From JAIBJN01 sp963699495 (GTDB lineage Bacteria > Actinomycetota > Thermoleophilia > Gaiellales > Gaiellaceae): 64,000 nt of DNA. Under the pieces are notes generated by a model. The model did not search any database and was not told the DNA's origin. It saw only the letters and a list, made by a program, of their open reading frames with translations. This document shows, piece after piece, positions 9,103 to 17,215 of this stretch (position 1 is the first letter of the stretch; every line of letters begins with the position of its first letter). The position numbers and the translations under genes were made by a program. The stretch spans positions 434,001 to 498,000 of the forward strand of contig CAVOUB010000003.1 in assembly GCA_963699495.1 (NCBI GenBank), written 5' to 3'.

Positions 9103-9678
9103 TCAGCGCTCGAGGAGGCGCTCGACGTGCTTGGCGAGCACGTCGACTTCGAGGTTCAGCTCGTCGCCCTCCGTCGCGGTCCCGAGCGTCGTCACCTCGC
9201 GCGTGTGCGGGACCAGCGCCACGCCGAAGCTCTCCTCGCCGAGCGCGGCGATGGTGAGGCTCACTCCCTCGACGGTGATCGAGCCCTTCTCGACGCAGTA
9301 GCGCAGGATCTCTGCGGGCGCCTCGATCTCGAGGCCCTCGTCGTCTGCGCGCCGCACCCGCCCGAGACCGTCGACGTGGCCCTGGACGATGTGCCCGCCC
9401 AGCGGCTCGCCTGCCCGGAGGGCCGGCTCGACGTTGACGGACGCGCCCGGCTCGAGCCGCCCCAGCGAGCTGCGCCGCAGCGTCTCGGGGACGACGTCGA
9501 ACTCGATGAGCCCGTCGCCTGCGGCCACCGCGGTCAGGCAGACGCCGTTCACGCTCACGGAGTCGCCGACCGTCGTGTCTCTCGCCGTCTCCGGAGCGCG
9601 CACGCTCAGACGGATGGTTCCTCCACCCTCCTCCACCGCCTCGACCGTGCCGAGCTCGCGAACGATGCCGGTGAACAC
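9103..9678 (-). CDS. ribE: riboflavin synthase, alpha subunit
   Basis: RibE dismutates two 6,7-dimethyl-8-ribityllumazine molecules to riboflavin. The 191-residue protein starts MFTGIVRELG and contains two lumazine-binding repeats. Repeat one has GDSVSVNGVCLTA, and repeat two has GGHIVQGHVDGLG followed by KGSITVEGVSLTIA. The start is a GTG at 9676-9678, 14 bp after the ribD stop. Length and repeats match the trimeric alpha-type enzyme. Confidence 0.96.
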   Translation of the reverse strand: MFTGIVRELGTVEAVEEGGGTIRLSVRAPETARDTTVGDSVSVNGVCLTAVAAGDGLIEFDVVPETLRRSSLGRLEPGASVNVEPALRAGEPLGGHIVQGHVDGLGRVRRADDEGLEIEAPAEILRYCVEKGSITVEGVSLTIAALGEESFGVALVPHTREVTTLGTATEGDELNLEVDVLAKHVERLLER

Positions 9679-9692
9679 TCAGGCGAGGATAT

Positions 9693-10656
9693 TCAAGGCT
9701 CGCGGAGGTAGGCGGTGACGAGGTAGTCGTCGCCGACCCGCTCGCCGTAGGTCACGGGGCACGTGAGCGGCTCGGGCAGCTCGCCGAGGTAGTGCGGCCC
9801 GTGACCGGACAACGTCGGCGCGACGAAGAGCATGAGCTTGTCCACCAGCCCCGCCGAGACGAACGCAGTCGCGAGCGTCGGGCCGCCCTCGAGGAGGAGC
9901 GACTGCACGCCCTCTTCCGCCAGGCGGGCCAGCTCCTCCTGCAGCGGGCCCTCGACGAGCTCCAGCTCGGATCCCGCCGGCAGCGGCCCACGCCCGAAGG
10001 CCAGCCGGCGCGGCTGCCGCTCGGCGCCGACGTCGCGGGCCGTCAGCGCGGGATTGTCGGCGCGGACGGTGCCCATCCCCACCGCGACCGCGTCCACGCG
10101 TGCGCGCAGGTCGTGCACCCGCCGGCGGCTCTCCTCGCCCGTCACCCACCGCTCCCCGGGGACGAGCACGCGCCCGTCCAGGGTCACGCGCTGCCTTGTA
10201 GGTCACGAACGGCCGCCGCTGCGAGACCCAGGTGCGATACGCCTCGTTTTGCTCGCGGGCGAGCCGCTCCACCTGGCCTCCCGGCAGGTCGACCTCGATG
10301 CCGGCGGCCCGCAGCCGCTCGAAGCCCAGCCCGTTCGTCTTCGGGTTCGGGTCGGCGACCGCTGCAACGACGCGCGCCACTCCCGCCTCGATCAGCGCAT
10401 CCACGCACGGCGGGGTCCGTCCGTGATGCGCGCAGGGCTCGAGCGTGACGTAGAGCGTCGCCCCGCGCGCCTTCGCCCCGGCCTCGTCGAGTGCGACGAT
10501 CTCGGCATGCGGCCCTCCCGCCCGCTCGTGCCAGCCCTTCCCGACGACCTCGCCGTCCCGCACGAGGATCGCTCCGACGACGGGATTCGGCGCCGTCGTC
10601 CCGAGCCCGTGCCTGGCCAGCTGGAGGGCATGGGCGAGGCGCAGCTCGTCAGTCAT
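9693..10656 (-). CDS. ribD: bifunctional pyrimidine deaminase / reductase RibD, one frameshift
   Basis: RibD deaminates and then reduces the pyrimidine intermediate of riboflavin synthesis. The N-terminal deaminase shows GGPHAEIVALDEAG and EPCAHHGRTPPC, the zinc site. The C-terminal reductase lies in another frame: VTLDGRVLVPGERWVTGEES, VDAVAVGMGTVRADNP and LLLEGGPTLATAF. One extra base at about 10187-10190 separates FVTYKAA from VTLDGR; removing it gives a continuous protein of about 320 aa. The gene overlaps rpe by 8 nt upstream and is followed closely by ribE. Confidence 0.93.
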
Positions 10657-11335
10657 CAGGAACTAGAGCGCGGACGAGGCGGTTGTACGCACGGCTCAGA
10701 TCCTCGTAGCCGAAGATGGCAGTCCCGGCGACGATCGCCTCCGCTCCGGCCTCGTGCACGGCGCGCACGTTCTCGGCCGTGATCCCCCCGTCGACCTGCA
10801 CGACCACGCGCTCGTGGAGCTGTGCGCGCAGCTCGCGGAGGCGCGGAATCGCCTCCGGCATGAACTCCTGGCCCGAGTACCCCGGATGGATGCTCATGCA
10901 GAGGACGAGGTCGGCGCCGAGGGAGGCCGCGACGGCGTCCTCCACCGAGGTCTCCGGATTGAAGGCGACGCCGACTCCCAGCTCGTGCGAGCGCGCGAGC
11001 GCGATCGCGTTCCACGGCTCCTCGCAGGCCTCGACGTGGAAGGTGACGCTGTCGCCGCCGGCCTCCTTGATCTGCGGGAAGTGGTGCTCCGGGTTCGAGA
11101 CCATCAGGTGGCAGTCGATGACGCCGCCCGCCTGGTGGATCATGGGTGCGATCGACCGCAGGACGACGGGGCCGATCGTGATCGGCTCGACGAAATGCCC
11201 GTCCCCCACGTCGAAGTGGAAGACGCGGGCGCCGGCGTTCAGGAGGTACCGGAGCTGGTCGCCGAGGCGCGCGAAGTCGGCCGCGTAGACGGACGGCTCG
11301 ATCTCCACCGTCCGGATCCAGTCGCGCCAGGCCAC
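10649..11335 (-). CDS. rpe: ribulose-phosphate 3-epimerase
   Basis: Rpe interconverts ribulose 5-phosphate and xylulose 5-phosphate in the pentose phosphate pathway, which also feeds riboflavin synthesis. In its 228 residues the TIM-barrel marks are EPSVYAADFARL, FHFDVGDGHFVEPITIGP, IDCHLMVSNPEHH, VLCMSIHPGYSGQEF and VQVDGGITAENV, which keep the His and Asp metal and acid-base residues. The usual PSIL is PSVY here. The start is GTG at 11335. It overlaps ribD by 8 nt and follows rsmB by 34 bp. Confidence 0.96.
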   Translation of the reverse strand: MAWRDWIRTVEIEPSVYAADFARLGDQLRYLLNAGARVFHFDVGDGHFVEPITIGPVVLRSIAPMIHQAGGVIDCHLMVSNPEHHFPQIKEAGGDSVTFHVEACEEPWNAIALARSHELGVGVAFNPETSVEDAVAASLGADLVLCMSIHPGYSGQEFMPEAIPRLRELRAQLHERVVVQVDGGITAENVRAVHEAGAEAIVAGTAIFGYEDLSRAYNRLVRALVPDD

Positions 11336-11369
11336 GACTGAAGCTTACGAGTAGCGGCCGGTAGGTCGA

Positions 11370-12560
11370 CTACCTGCGCACGCGGGCGACGAAGAAGCCC
11401 GACGTCCCGTGCACCTGCGGGAGCGTGAGGAGGAACTCCGGCCGCCGCGGATGGCGATAGTCCGGCCAGTGCGCGCCGAGCTCCTCGACCGGCAGGCCGA
11501 GCGCGTCGACGACGTCCTCGTTCTCGGCCCGGTTGATCGTGCAGACGGCGTACGTGATCGTGCCGCCCGGGCGCACCCGGCCGGCGGCGGCCTGCAGGAG
11601 GTCGAGCTGGAGGCCGGGAAGCGGCTCGGCGCGCCAGCGGAGGTCGGGGCGCGAGTTGAGAACGCCGAGCCCCGAGCACGGCGCGTCGACGAGGACGCGG
11701 TCGAAGGCGCCCAGGCCGTCGGGAAGCTCGAGCGCGTCCGCGTTCACCACGGTCAGCTCGACTCCGAGGCGCCGCGCGTTTTCCTCGAGCTCGCGCGCGC
11801 GTCCCGGATGCTTCTCGACCGCCACCACCTCGGCGCCGGCGGCGGCGAGCTGCGTCGCCTTCCCGCCCGGGGCGGCGCAGAGGTCGAGGATCCGCTCGCC
11901 GGGACGCGCGCCGACCGCCGCCCCGGCCAGCTGGGAGCCGCGGCTCTGCGGCCACGCATACCCGCTTTCGACCCACTCCGGCGGGATGGACTCGACGACC
12001 TGGGGCCCGTCCCGCGTGCGCACGGCCGTCTCGGGCGGCTCGTTCTGCGCCCGCAGGAGCGCGCGCGCGTCGTCCGCGCCGAGCTCGCGCCACCAGGTCT
12101 CCGCGATCCAGTCGGGATAGGAATGCAGCAGGGCCGCGGCGGCCGGAGTCTCCTCGTGTAGCCGGGCCAGCAGGTCGGGAAGCCCTTCGGCCAGCCTCCG
12201 CATGACGGCGTTCGTGAAGGCGACGGCGCGCTCGAGCCGTGACGCCCGGACGAGCTCGACCGTCTCGTGCACGGCCGCGTGCGGCGGAACGCCGCCCATG
12301 AACGCGAGCTGGTAGGCGCCGAGGCGGAGCGCAGCCCGGACAGGCGGGTCGAGCTTGCGGACGGGGCGGCGGCCGAGCGCCTCGATCGCGTGATCGAGCG
12401 TGCGGACGCGCTGCACCGTCCCGTAGGCGAGCTGCTGGGCGAAGGCGCGGTCGCGGTGATCGAGGCGCTCGGCCGCGCTCCTGAACGCCCGGTCGGCGTA
12501 TGCCCCCTCCTCGAAGACCCGCTGGACGACGTCGTGCGCGACCCGCCTCGCGCCCGTCAC
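11370..12560 (-). CDS. rsmB: 16S rRNA (cytosine-967-C5)-methyltransferase RsmB
   Basis: RsmB places m5C at position 967 of 16S rRNA. The N-terminal NusB-like RNA-binding domain (about 1-130) includes HRDRAFAQQLAYGTVQR. The catalytic domain carries ILDLCAAPGGKATQLAA (SAM binding), NADALELPDG, VLVDAPCSGLGVLNSRPD and the nucleophile Cys in YAVCTINRAENE. The 396 residues run from a GTG at 12558-12560 whose first bases overlap the end of fmt. The def-fmt-rsmB-rpe order is conserved in actinobacteria. Confidence 0.96.
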   Translation of the reverse strand: MTGARRVAHDVVQRVFEEGAYADRAFRSAAERLDHRDRAFAQQLAYGTVQRVRTLDHAIEALGRRPVRKLDPPVRAALRLGAYQLAFMGGVPPHAAVHETVELVRASRLERAVAFTNAVMRRLAEGLPDLLARLHEETPAAAALLHSYPDWIAETWWRELGADDARALLRAQNEPPETAVRTRDGPQVVESIPPEWVESGYAWPQSRGSQLAGAAVGARPGERILDLCAAPGGKATQLAAAGAEVVAVEKHPGRARELEENARRLGVELTVVNADALELPDGLGAFDRVLVDAPCSGLGVLNSRPDLRWRAEPLPGLQLDLLQAAAGRVRPGGTITYAVCTINRAENEDVVDALGLPVEELGAHWPDYRHPRRPEFLLTLPQVHGTSGFFVARVRR

Positions 12561-12561
12561 G

Positions 12562-13375
12562 TCACTTCCGAAGGCCGCGGACGTACTCCTCGGTGGTCAT
12601 GCGGCGCCCGCCCTCGCGCTGCACCTCGAGCGGCTCGATGCCCCCGGCCACCAGGGCGGCCTCGGGCCTGCGCGTGCCGCGCCCTCCAGATGATCAGGCG
12701 GCGGCCCTCGACGAGCCCACGGGCGCCGATGTGCGGCGACAGGGCGCGGATGCGGTTGAGGTTCTCCTCCGGCGGCAAAGACCAGTCGAGATCCCGGTCG
12801 GCCGCGGTGATCTTCTCGGCGTACGTGACGCCCACCTCGGGCTGGGGGACGAAGGTCGGCTCCGCGAACACCTCGTCGAGGAGCTCGAGGGCGACCCGGG
12901 TGGCGCGCTCGAAGACGACGCCGGCGTCGTCCTCGGGCCCGATGGGGAAGCGCCGCTGCGCGGCGACCGGCCCGGCGTCGAGCTGCGCCGTCGTCCGGTG
13001 GATGGTCACCCCCGTCTCGCGGTCTCCCTCCATGATCGCCCGCTCGACCGGCGCTGGGCCGCGCCAGCGTGGGAGCAGCGAGGGATGGACGTTGAGCCAG
13101 AGACGGTCGGCCAGCAGCTTCTCCGGGATGAGCACGCCGTAGTCGGCGACGATCACGATGCGCGCGTCCCCGGGGAACTCGGTGAGGCGGTCGGGCTGCT
13201 GCACGTCGAGGCCGTGCCTGGCGGCCACCTCCTTCGCCGGGGACGGCAGCTTCTTGCGCCCGCGGCCCTGGGAGCTGTCGGGCTTGGTGAGCAGGAGCTC
13301 GATCTCGCGGCGGGAAGCGAGGCCGTCGAGGATCCCCGCGCCGAACGTCCCGGTCGCCGCGACCGCGATGCTCAA
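12562..13375 (-). CDS. fmt: methionyl-tRNA formyltransferase, one frameshift near the C-terminus
   Basis: Fmt formylates initiator Met-tRNA. The body shows TKPDSSQGRGRK, the catalytic NVHPSLLPRWRGPAPVERAI with Asn and His, ETGVTIHRTTAQLDAGPVAA with the catalytic Asp, and SPHIGARG from the OB domain. Frame one derails after IIWRARHAQ at about 12676. Removing one G restores PEAALVAGGIEPLEVQ and the family-typical ending MTTEEYVRGLRK, stopping at 12562. The start is a TTG at 13373-13375 giving L/M-SIAVAATGTFGAG. It lies 19 bp after def. Confidence 0.93.
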
Positions 13376-13394
13376 TCCGGACGGAGGGTCGGGA

Positions 13395-13976
13395 TCACAC
13401 GAGCGGCCCGAGGATCGGCTGCGGGCGCAGCTGGGCAAGCGCCCCGCGCCGCTCGTCCGGGGTCGTCCGGTCGATGATCAGCACGCCGTCGAGGTGATCG
13501 AGCTCGTGCTGGATCACCCGGGCCTCGAGGCCGTCGGCCTCGACGGTCAACGGCTCCCCGCTCGCGGTCGTCGCCTCCACGGTGACGGCCGTCGGGCGCG
13601 ACACCGGGACGACGACGGACGCGGCTCCGAGCGACAGGCAGCCTTCGTCCACCGTCTCCTGCTCCTCGGAGCTCCCGGTGAGACGAGGGTTGACGAGCGC
13701 CACGACGGGATCGTCGTCCGAGGTCTGATAGACGAGGATGCGCCGGAGGACGCCGACCTGCGGGGCCGCGAGGCCGACGCCGCGGGCCTCCTGCATCAGC
13801 CTCGTCATGCGCTCGACGAGATCGGCGACGGCGTCGTCCACGTCCTCCACCTCGTTCGCGCGCATCCGCAGGCCCGGGTCGGGGTACTGCCGGATCTGGG
13901 CAAGCGCCGCTCGACGCCGGGCGTCTCGCTCGGCGTCGAGCGTCTCGCTGCGAACCTGGCCTTCGACCTCTCCCAC
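13395..13976 (-). CDS. def: peptide deformylase
   Basis: Def removes the formyl group from nascent peptides. All three motifs are present in this 193-residue protein: GVGLAAPQVG (motif 1), EGCLSLGAA (motif 2, Cys metal ligand) and QHELDHLDGVL (motif 3, HExxH-like HELDH). An N-terminal extension of about 25 residues precedes the usual IRQYPDPGLR start, so translation might begin later than shown. It precedes fmt by 19 bp, so formylation and deformylation are encoded together. Confidence 0.96.
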   Translation of the reverse strand: MGEVEGQVRSETLDAERDARRRAALAQIRQYPDPGLRMRANEVEDVDDAVADLVERMTRLMQEARGVGLAAPQVGVLRRILVYQTSDDDPVVALVNPRLTGSSEEQETVDEGCLSLGAASVVVPVSRPTAVTVEATTASGEPLTVEADGLEARVIQHELDHLDGVLIIDRTTPDERRGALAQLRPQPILGPLV

Positions 13977-14004
13977 GAGGGAAGAAGTCTATAAAGCCGG
14001 ATGT

Positions 14005-14283
14005 CTAGATGGTTCTGGTGCTGCGGCGGGCCCCGAACAGCGCGCGGTAGACGGCGAGCAGCAGACACGACCCCGCGATCGCGCCGAGCCACGTGCTGAG
14101 GTCGAAGAACTCGTCGATCGGGTCGCCGAAGCCGAGCGCCCTCACGATGAAGCCGCCGATCAGGGCTCCTGCGATCCCGAGCAGGGTCGTGACGATGATG
14201 CCGCCGGGATCCTCTCCCGGCAACAGGGCCTTGGCGATGAGCCCGGCGAGCAGGCCCAGGATGATCCACGCAAAGATTCCCAT
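14005..14283 (-). CDS. GlsB/YeaQ/YmgE-family small membrane protein
   Basis: A 92-residue protein of the transglycosylase-associated family, whose biochemical function is not settled. Three hydrophobic helices are visible: FAWIILGLLAGLIAKALLPG, IIVTTLLGIAGALIGGFIVR and a C-terminal LGAIAGSCLLLAVYRALFG. The glycine-rich pattern GxxxGxxA is typical. Such proteins are often stress-induced. ATG start at 14281-14283. About 95 bp separates it from priA, so it may have its own promoter. Confidence 0.85.
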   Translation of the reverse strand: MGIFAWIILGLLAGLIAKALLPGEDPGGIIVTTLLGIAGALIGGFIVRALGFGDPIDEFFDLSTWLGAIAGSCLLLAVYRALFGARRSTRTI

Positions 14284-14378
14284 GCGGTTCCTTCCGTTGC
14301 TGACGTCGGCTGCGTTCTTCCCACAGCGAGGCTCGCCGGAAACACGACTGCGAGCTGATTCTGACCCTCAGGCGCGCC

Positions 14379-16316
14379 CTAGAAGACCCCCTGCGGATCC
14401 ACGTCCACCGAGACCGCGAGCCCGTCCCGGCGCATCGCGGGCGCCGCTGCGGCGAGGAGTCTCGCCGCGTGCGAGGCCACCGCCCGGGGCGACTCGGTCT
14501 TGACGAGGAGCTGCGCGCGATGGCGGCCGCGCAGGCGCAGGAGCGGCGCCGGGCCGAGCAGGTCGGCGGCGGCCTCCACCCGGGCCAGCTCGGCGTGGAG
14601 CTCCGTGAGCACCCGGGTCGGCGCAGCCTGCCCCGGGCCCGAGACGGCGATCCGGACGAGGTGGCGAAACGGCGGATAGCCCAGCTCTCGCCTGCGCTGC
14701 AGCTCGCCCGCGAGGAACTCCTCGACGTCGTGCCTGGCGGCGAGCGTGATCGGCCGGGCGTCCGGCTGGAAGGTCTGGACGAGGACCCGGCCCGGCGCGT
14801 CCCGGCCGCTGCGCCCCGCGAGCTGCGTCACGAGCTGGAATGTGCGCTCCTCGGCGCGGAAGTCGGGGAGCCCCAGCGCCGTGTCGGCGTCCACGACGGC
14901 AGCGAGCGCCACGCCGGCGAAGTGATGCCCTTTGGCCACCATCTGCGTCCCCAGCAGGACACCCCGCTCGCACGCGGCGAAGCGGCCGAGGATGTCCGTG
15001 AGCCGGCCCGGACGCGCGACGACGTCCGCGTCGAGGCGGAAGCGCTCCAGCTCCGGAACCCGGACGGCGAGCTCGGTCTCCAGCTTCTCCGTTCCCGCGC
15101 CCAGGCGCGCCAGCTCGGCGGCGCCGCAGGCCGGGCACAGCTCGGGCGCCGGCTCGCGGCGGCCACAGTGGTGGCAGTGGAGCCGGCCGTCTCCGTGCAG
15201 CGTGAGCGAGACGTCGCAGTCCGGGCAGCGCAGCGTGAGCCCGCAGGCGCGGCAGTGGAGCGCGGGCGCGATCCCGCGCCGGTTGAGGAGGAGGATGGCC
15301 TTGCCGCCGCGGTCGGCGAGCTTGCCCAGCTCGGCGAGGAGCGGCGCCGAGAGCGGATAGCCGGCCTCGCGGCGCAGGTCGACGACCTTCACGCGCGGGA
15401 GCGGCCCGGCCAGCCGCCCGCCCAGCTCCAACCGCTCCAGCGTCTCCCAGCTCTCGGGCCGCGGAGTCGCGCTGCCGTACACGGCGACCGCGCCCTCGAG
15501 CGCCGCCCGCTTCGCCGCCACCGTGCGCGCGTCGTAGCGCGGGTCCGACTCCTGCTTGTAGGACGCATCGTGCTCCTCGTCGACGCAGATCAGCCCCAGG
15601 CTCGGAACCGGCGCGAACACGGCGGAGCGCGCCCCGACGACGATCGGAGCCTCCCCGGAGGCGATCCGCTCGCGCTCGTCCCGGCGCTCCGCCTCGGTCA
15701 GGGCCGAGTGGAGCACGGCCACGCGGTCGCCGAAGCGGGCGCGGAAGCGGCCGAGCGCCTGCGGCGTGAGCGCGATCTCGGGGACGAGGACGATCGCCCC
15801 CCGCCCGCGCGCGAGCGCCTCCTCGCAAGCGCGCAGGTACACCTCGGTCTTTCCGCTCCCGGTCGCGCCGTAGAGGAGGAACGGACCGCCCCCCTCGTCC
15901 ATGGCCGCGCCGATCCGCTCCAGCGCCGCGACCTGGGGCTCGCTCGGGGCGGCCGGCGCCTCCTCGGCCTCCAGCTCGTCCTCCCTGCTCCTCCGCCTCG
16001 CACCTTTCCGGCGGGCCGGCGCGGCCGGCGCGACGAGCCCGAGCGCCCTCGCCGGCGTCGAGCCGTAGTACTCCGCCACCCACAGGGCCAGGTCGACGAG
16101 GGGCGGAGGGACGGCGCCGAGCACGCTCTCGACGGCGACCGGGTCGACCTCCGGCGGAGCCTCGTCCTCCAGCCCCACGACCACGCCGCGGCGGCTCGCC
16201 TTGCCGAAGCGCACGGAGACGACCGCGCCCTTCTCCAGCCCGTCCGCGAGGTAGGTGAAGGGGTGCGCGAGCGAGCGCGCCGACACGAGCGGCACGACGG
16301 AGGCAAACCGGGCCAC
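14379..16316 (-). CDS. priA: primosomal protein N' (replication restart helicase PriA)
   Basis: PriA binds abandoned forks and reloads the replisome. The 645 residues contain the 3'-binding domain (HPFTYLADG, VSVRFGKASRRGVVVG), Walker A LLYGATGSGKTEVYLRA, the DEEH box CVDEEHDASYKQ, an eight-cysteine zinc region (CRACGL, CPDC, CHHCGR, CPACGA), and the helicase motif QLAGRSGRDAPGRVLVQTFQ. The start is a GTG at 16314-16316. A longer reading on this strand runs into the divergent regulator gene and is not supported. Only 18 bp separates the two divergent starts. Confidence 0.95.
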   Translation of the reverse strand: MARFASVVPLVSARSLAHPFTYLADGLEKGAVVSVRFGKASRRGVVVGLEDEAPPEVDPVAVESVLGAVPPPLVDLALWVAEYYGSTPARALGLVAPAAPARRKGARRRSREDELEAEEAPAAPSEPQVAALERIGAAMDEGGGPFLLYGATGSGKTEVYLRACEEALARGRGAIVLVPEIALTPQALGRFRARFGDRVAVLHSALTEAERRDERERIASGEAPIVVGARSAVFAPVPSLGLICVDEEHDASYKQESDPRYDARTVAAKRAALEGAVAVYGSATPRPESWETLERLELGGRLAGPLPRVKVVDLRREAGYPLSAPLLAELGKLADRGGKAILLLNRRGIAPALHCRACGLTLRCPDCDVSLTLHGDGRLHCHHCGRREPAPELCPACGAAELARLGAGTEKLETELAVRVPELERFRLDADVVARPGRLTDILGRFAACERGVLLGTQMVAKGHHFAGVALAAVVDADTALGLPDFRAEERTFQLVTQLAGRSGRDAPGRVLVQTFQPDARPITLAARHDVEEFLAGELQRRRELGYPPFRHLVRIAVSGPGQAAPTRVLTELHAELARVEAAADLLGPAPLLRLRGRHRAQLLVKTESPRAVASHAARLLAAAAPAMRRDGLAVSVDVDPQGVF

Positions 16317-16318
16317 GG

Positions 16319-16324
16319 TAAGAT
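16319..16324 (+). promoter_or_regulatory. -10-like box for a leaderless DtxR-family gene
   Basis: TAAGAT lies 10 nt before the ATG at 16335 and no Shine-Dalgarno sequence is present between them. This spacing suits a transcript starting at or next to the ATG, as is common in actinobacteria. The -35 region would have to lie inside the 5' end of divergent priA. Confidence 0.4.
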
Positions 16325-16334
16325 CATCGCGGAC

Positions 16335-17021
16335 ATGGCGGCTGGGCATACCGTCGACGACTATCTCGAGACGATCTACTTCCTGGCCTTTCCCATCGGG
16401 GAATACAAGCCGGAGACCAAAGGGGCGCCCACGCTCGCGGTCCGTGTCGCCGACATGCTGGGCGTCTCCCGGGCCTCGGCCGGGGAGATGCTGAAGCGGC
16501 TCGAGGCCGACGGCCTCGTCGAGCGCGGCGAGCACAAGGAAGCGATCCTGACCGAGCAGGGCCGCGAGATCGCCGAGCGCGTCGTCCGCAAGCACCGGAT
16601 CATCGAGCGGCTGCTGACGGACTTCATGGGCTACACGGCCGCCGAGGCGCACGAGCAGGCCGACCTGCTCGGGAACACGTTCACGGACGACATGGTCGAG
16701 CGGATCGAGAAGCAGCTCGGCGAGCCCGACCGCTGCCCGCACGGCTGGCCGGTCGACGTCAACTTCGAGCAGGCCGAGAACCGGGAGCTGAAGCCGCTGA
16801 ACGAGCTCTCCGAGGGCGAGAGCGCGGAGATCGTCCGCCTCGCCGAGCACGACGGCGACCTCCTCCACTGGTACTACGACGAGGGCCTCGTCCCCGGCAC
16901 GCACGTCGAGCTCCGCCGGGCTGAGCCGGCCGCGGGCCAGTTCGCCCTCACCGTGGACGGGGACGAGCGCGCCATCGGCGAGAAGGCCGCAGCGGGCCTC
17001 TTCGTCCGCCCGGCCGCGTAG
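16335..17021 (+). CDS. DtxR/IdeR-type metal-dependent transcriptional regulator
   Basis: The 228-residue protein begins MAAGHTVDDYLETIYFLA. It has a winged-helix domain (VADMLGVSRASAGEMLKRLE, GLVERGEHKEAILTEQGREI), the dimerisation and metal-binding helices (RKHRIIERLLTDFMGY, AHEQADLLGNTFTDDMVERI, and DRCPHGWPVD with Cys and His ligands), and a C-terminal FeoA/SH3-like domain from about residue 150. Such proteins repress iron or manganese uptake when loaded with metal. No target operon is visible in the window. It is divergent from priA and convergent with metK. Confidence 0.9.
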   Translation: MAAGHTVDDYLETIYFLAFPIGEYKPETKGAPTLAVRVADMLGVSRASAGEMLKRLEADGLVERGEHKEAILTEQGREIAERVVRKHRIIERLLTDFMGYTAAEAHEQADLLGNTFTDDMVERIEKQLGEPDRCPHGWPVDVNFEQAENRELKPLNELSEGESAEIVRLAEHDGDLLHWYYDEGLVPGTHVELRRAEPAAGQFALTVDGDERAIGEKAAAGLFVRPAA

Positions 17022-17065
17022 GCCGACCCGCCCGGGCACCGCCCTCCTGTCCGCGCCGACACGGG

Positions 17066-17177
17066 CGCTTGTGTTTCACGCGCACAAGCTCCGGCCCGCC
17101 CGGCGAGACCGGTGGCCGGCCTCGTCCCGTGTCCGTTCGGGACGTTGTCCCCGGCTTGTGCCCGTGGAACACAAGCT
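17066..17177. repeat. nested inverted repeats in the convergent dtxR/metK gap
   Basis: Two 25-base arms (17066-17090 and 17153-17177) are reverse complements at 21 of 25 positions. Each arm is itself an imperfect palindrome framed by GCTTGTG and CACAAGC. Between them a second hairpin forms from CGTCCCG (17123-17129) and CGGGACG (17138-17144). The gap 17022-17215 holds no gene. The position between convergent stop codons suggests a bidirectional terminator, or a small dispersed repeat of the genome. Confidence 0.6.
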
Positions 17178-17215
17178 CTGGGTCGGACCTCGGCGGGTCG
17201 CGGCGGGCGGTCGCG

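Noticed and set aside
7204..10700. FMN riboswitch in front of the riboflavin genes
   Set aside because: The rib genes are packed with overlaps or gaps up to about 50 bp and sit behind rpe; there is no leader long enough for an RFN element.
14379..17039. PriA with a 240-residue N-terminal extension
   Set aside because: The extension is antisense to the DtxR-family gene, and PriA homology starts at the GTG at 16316.
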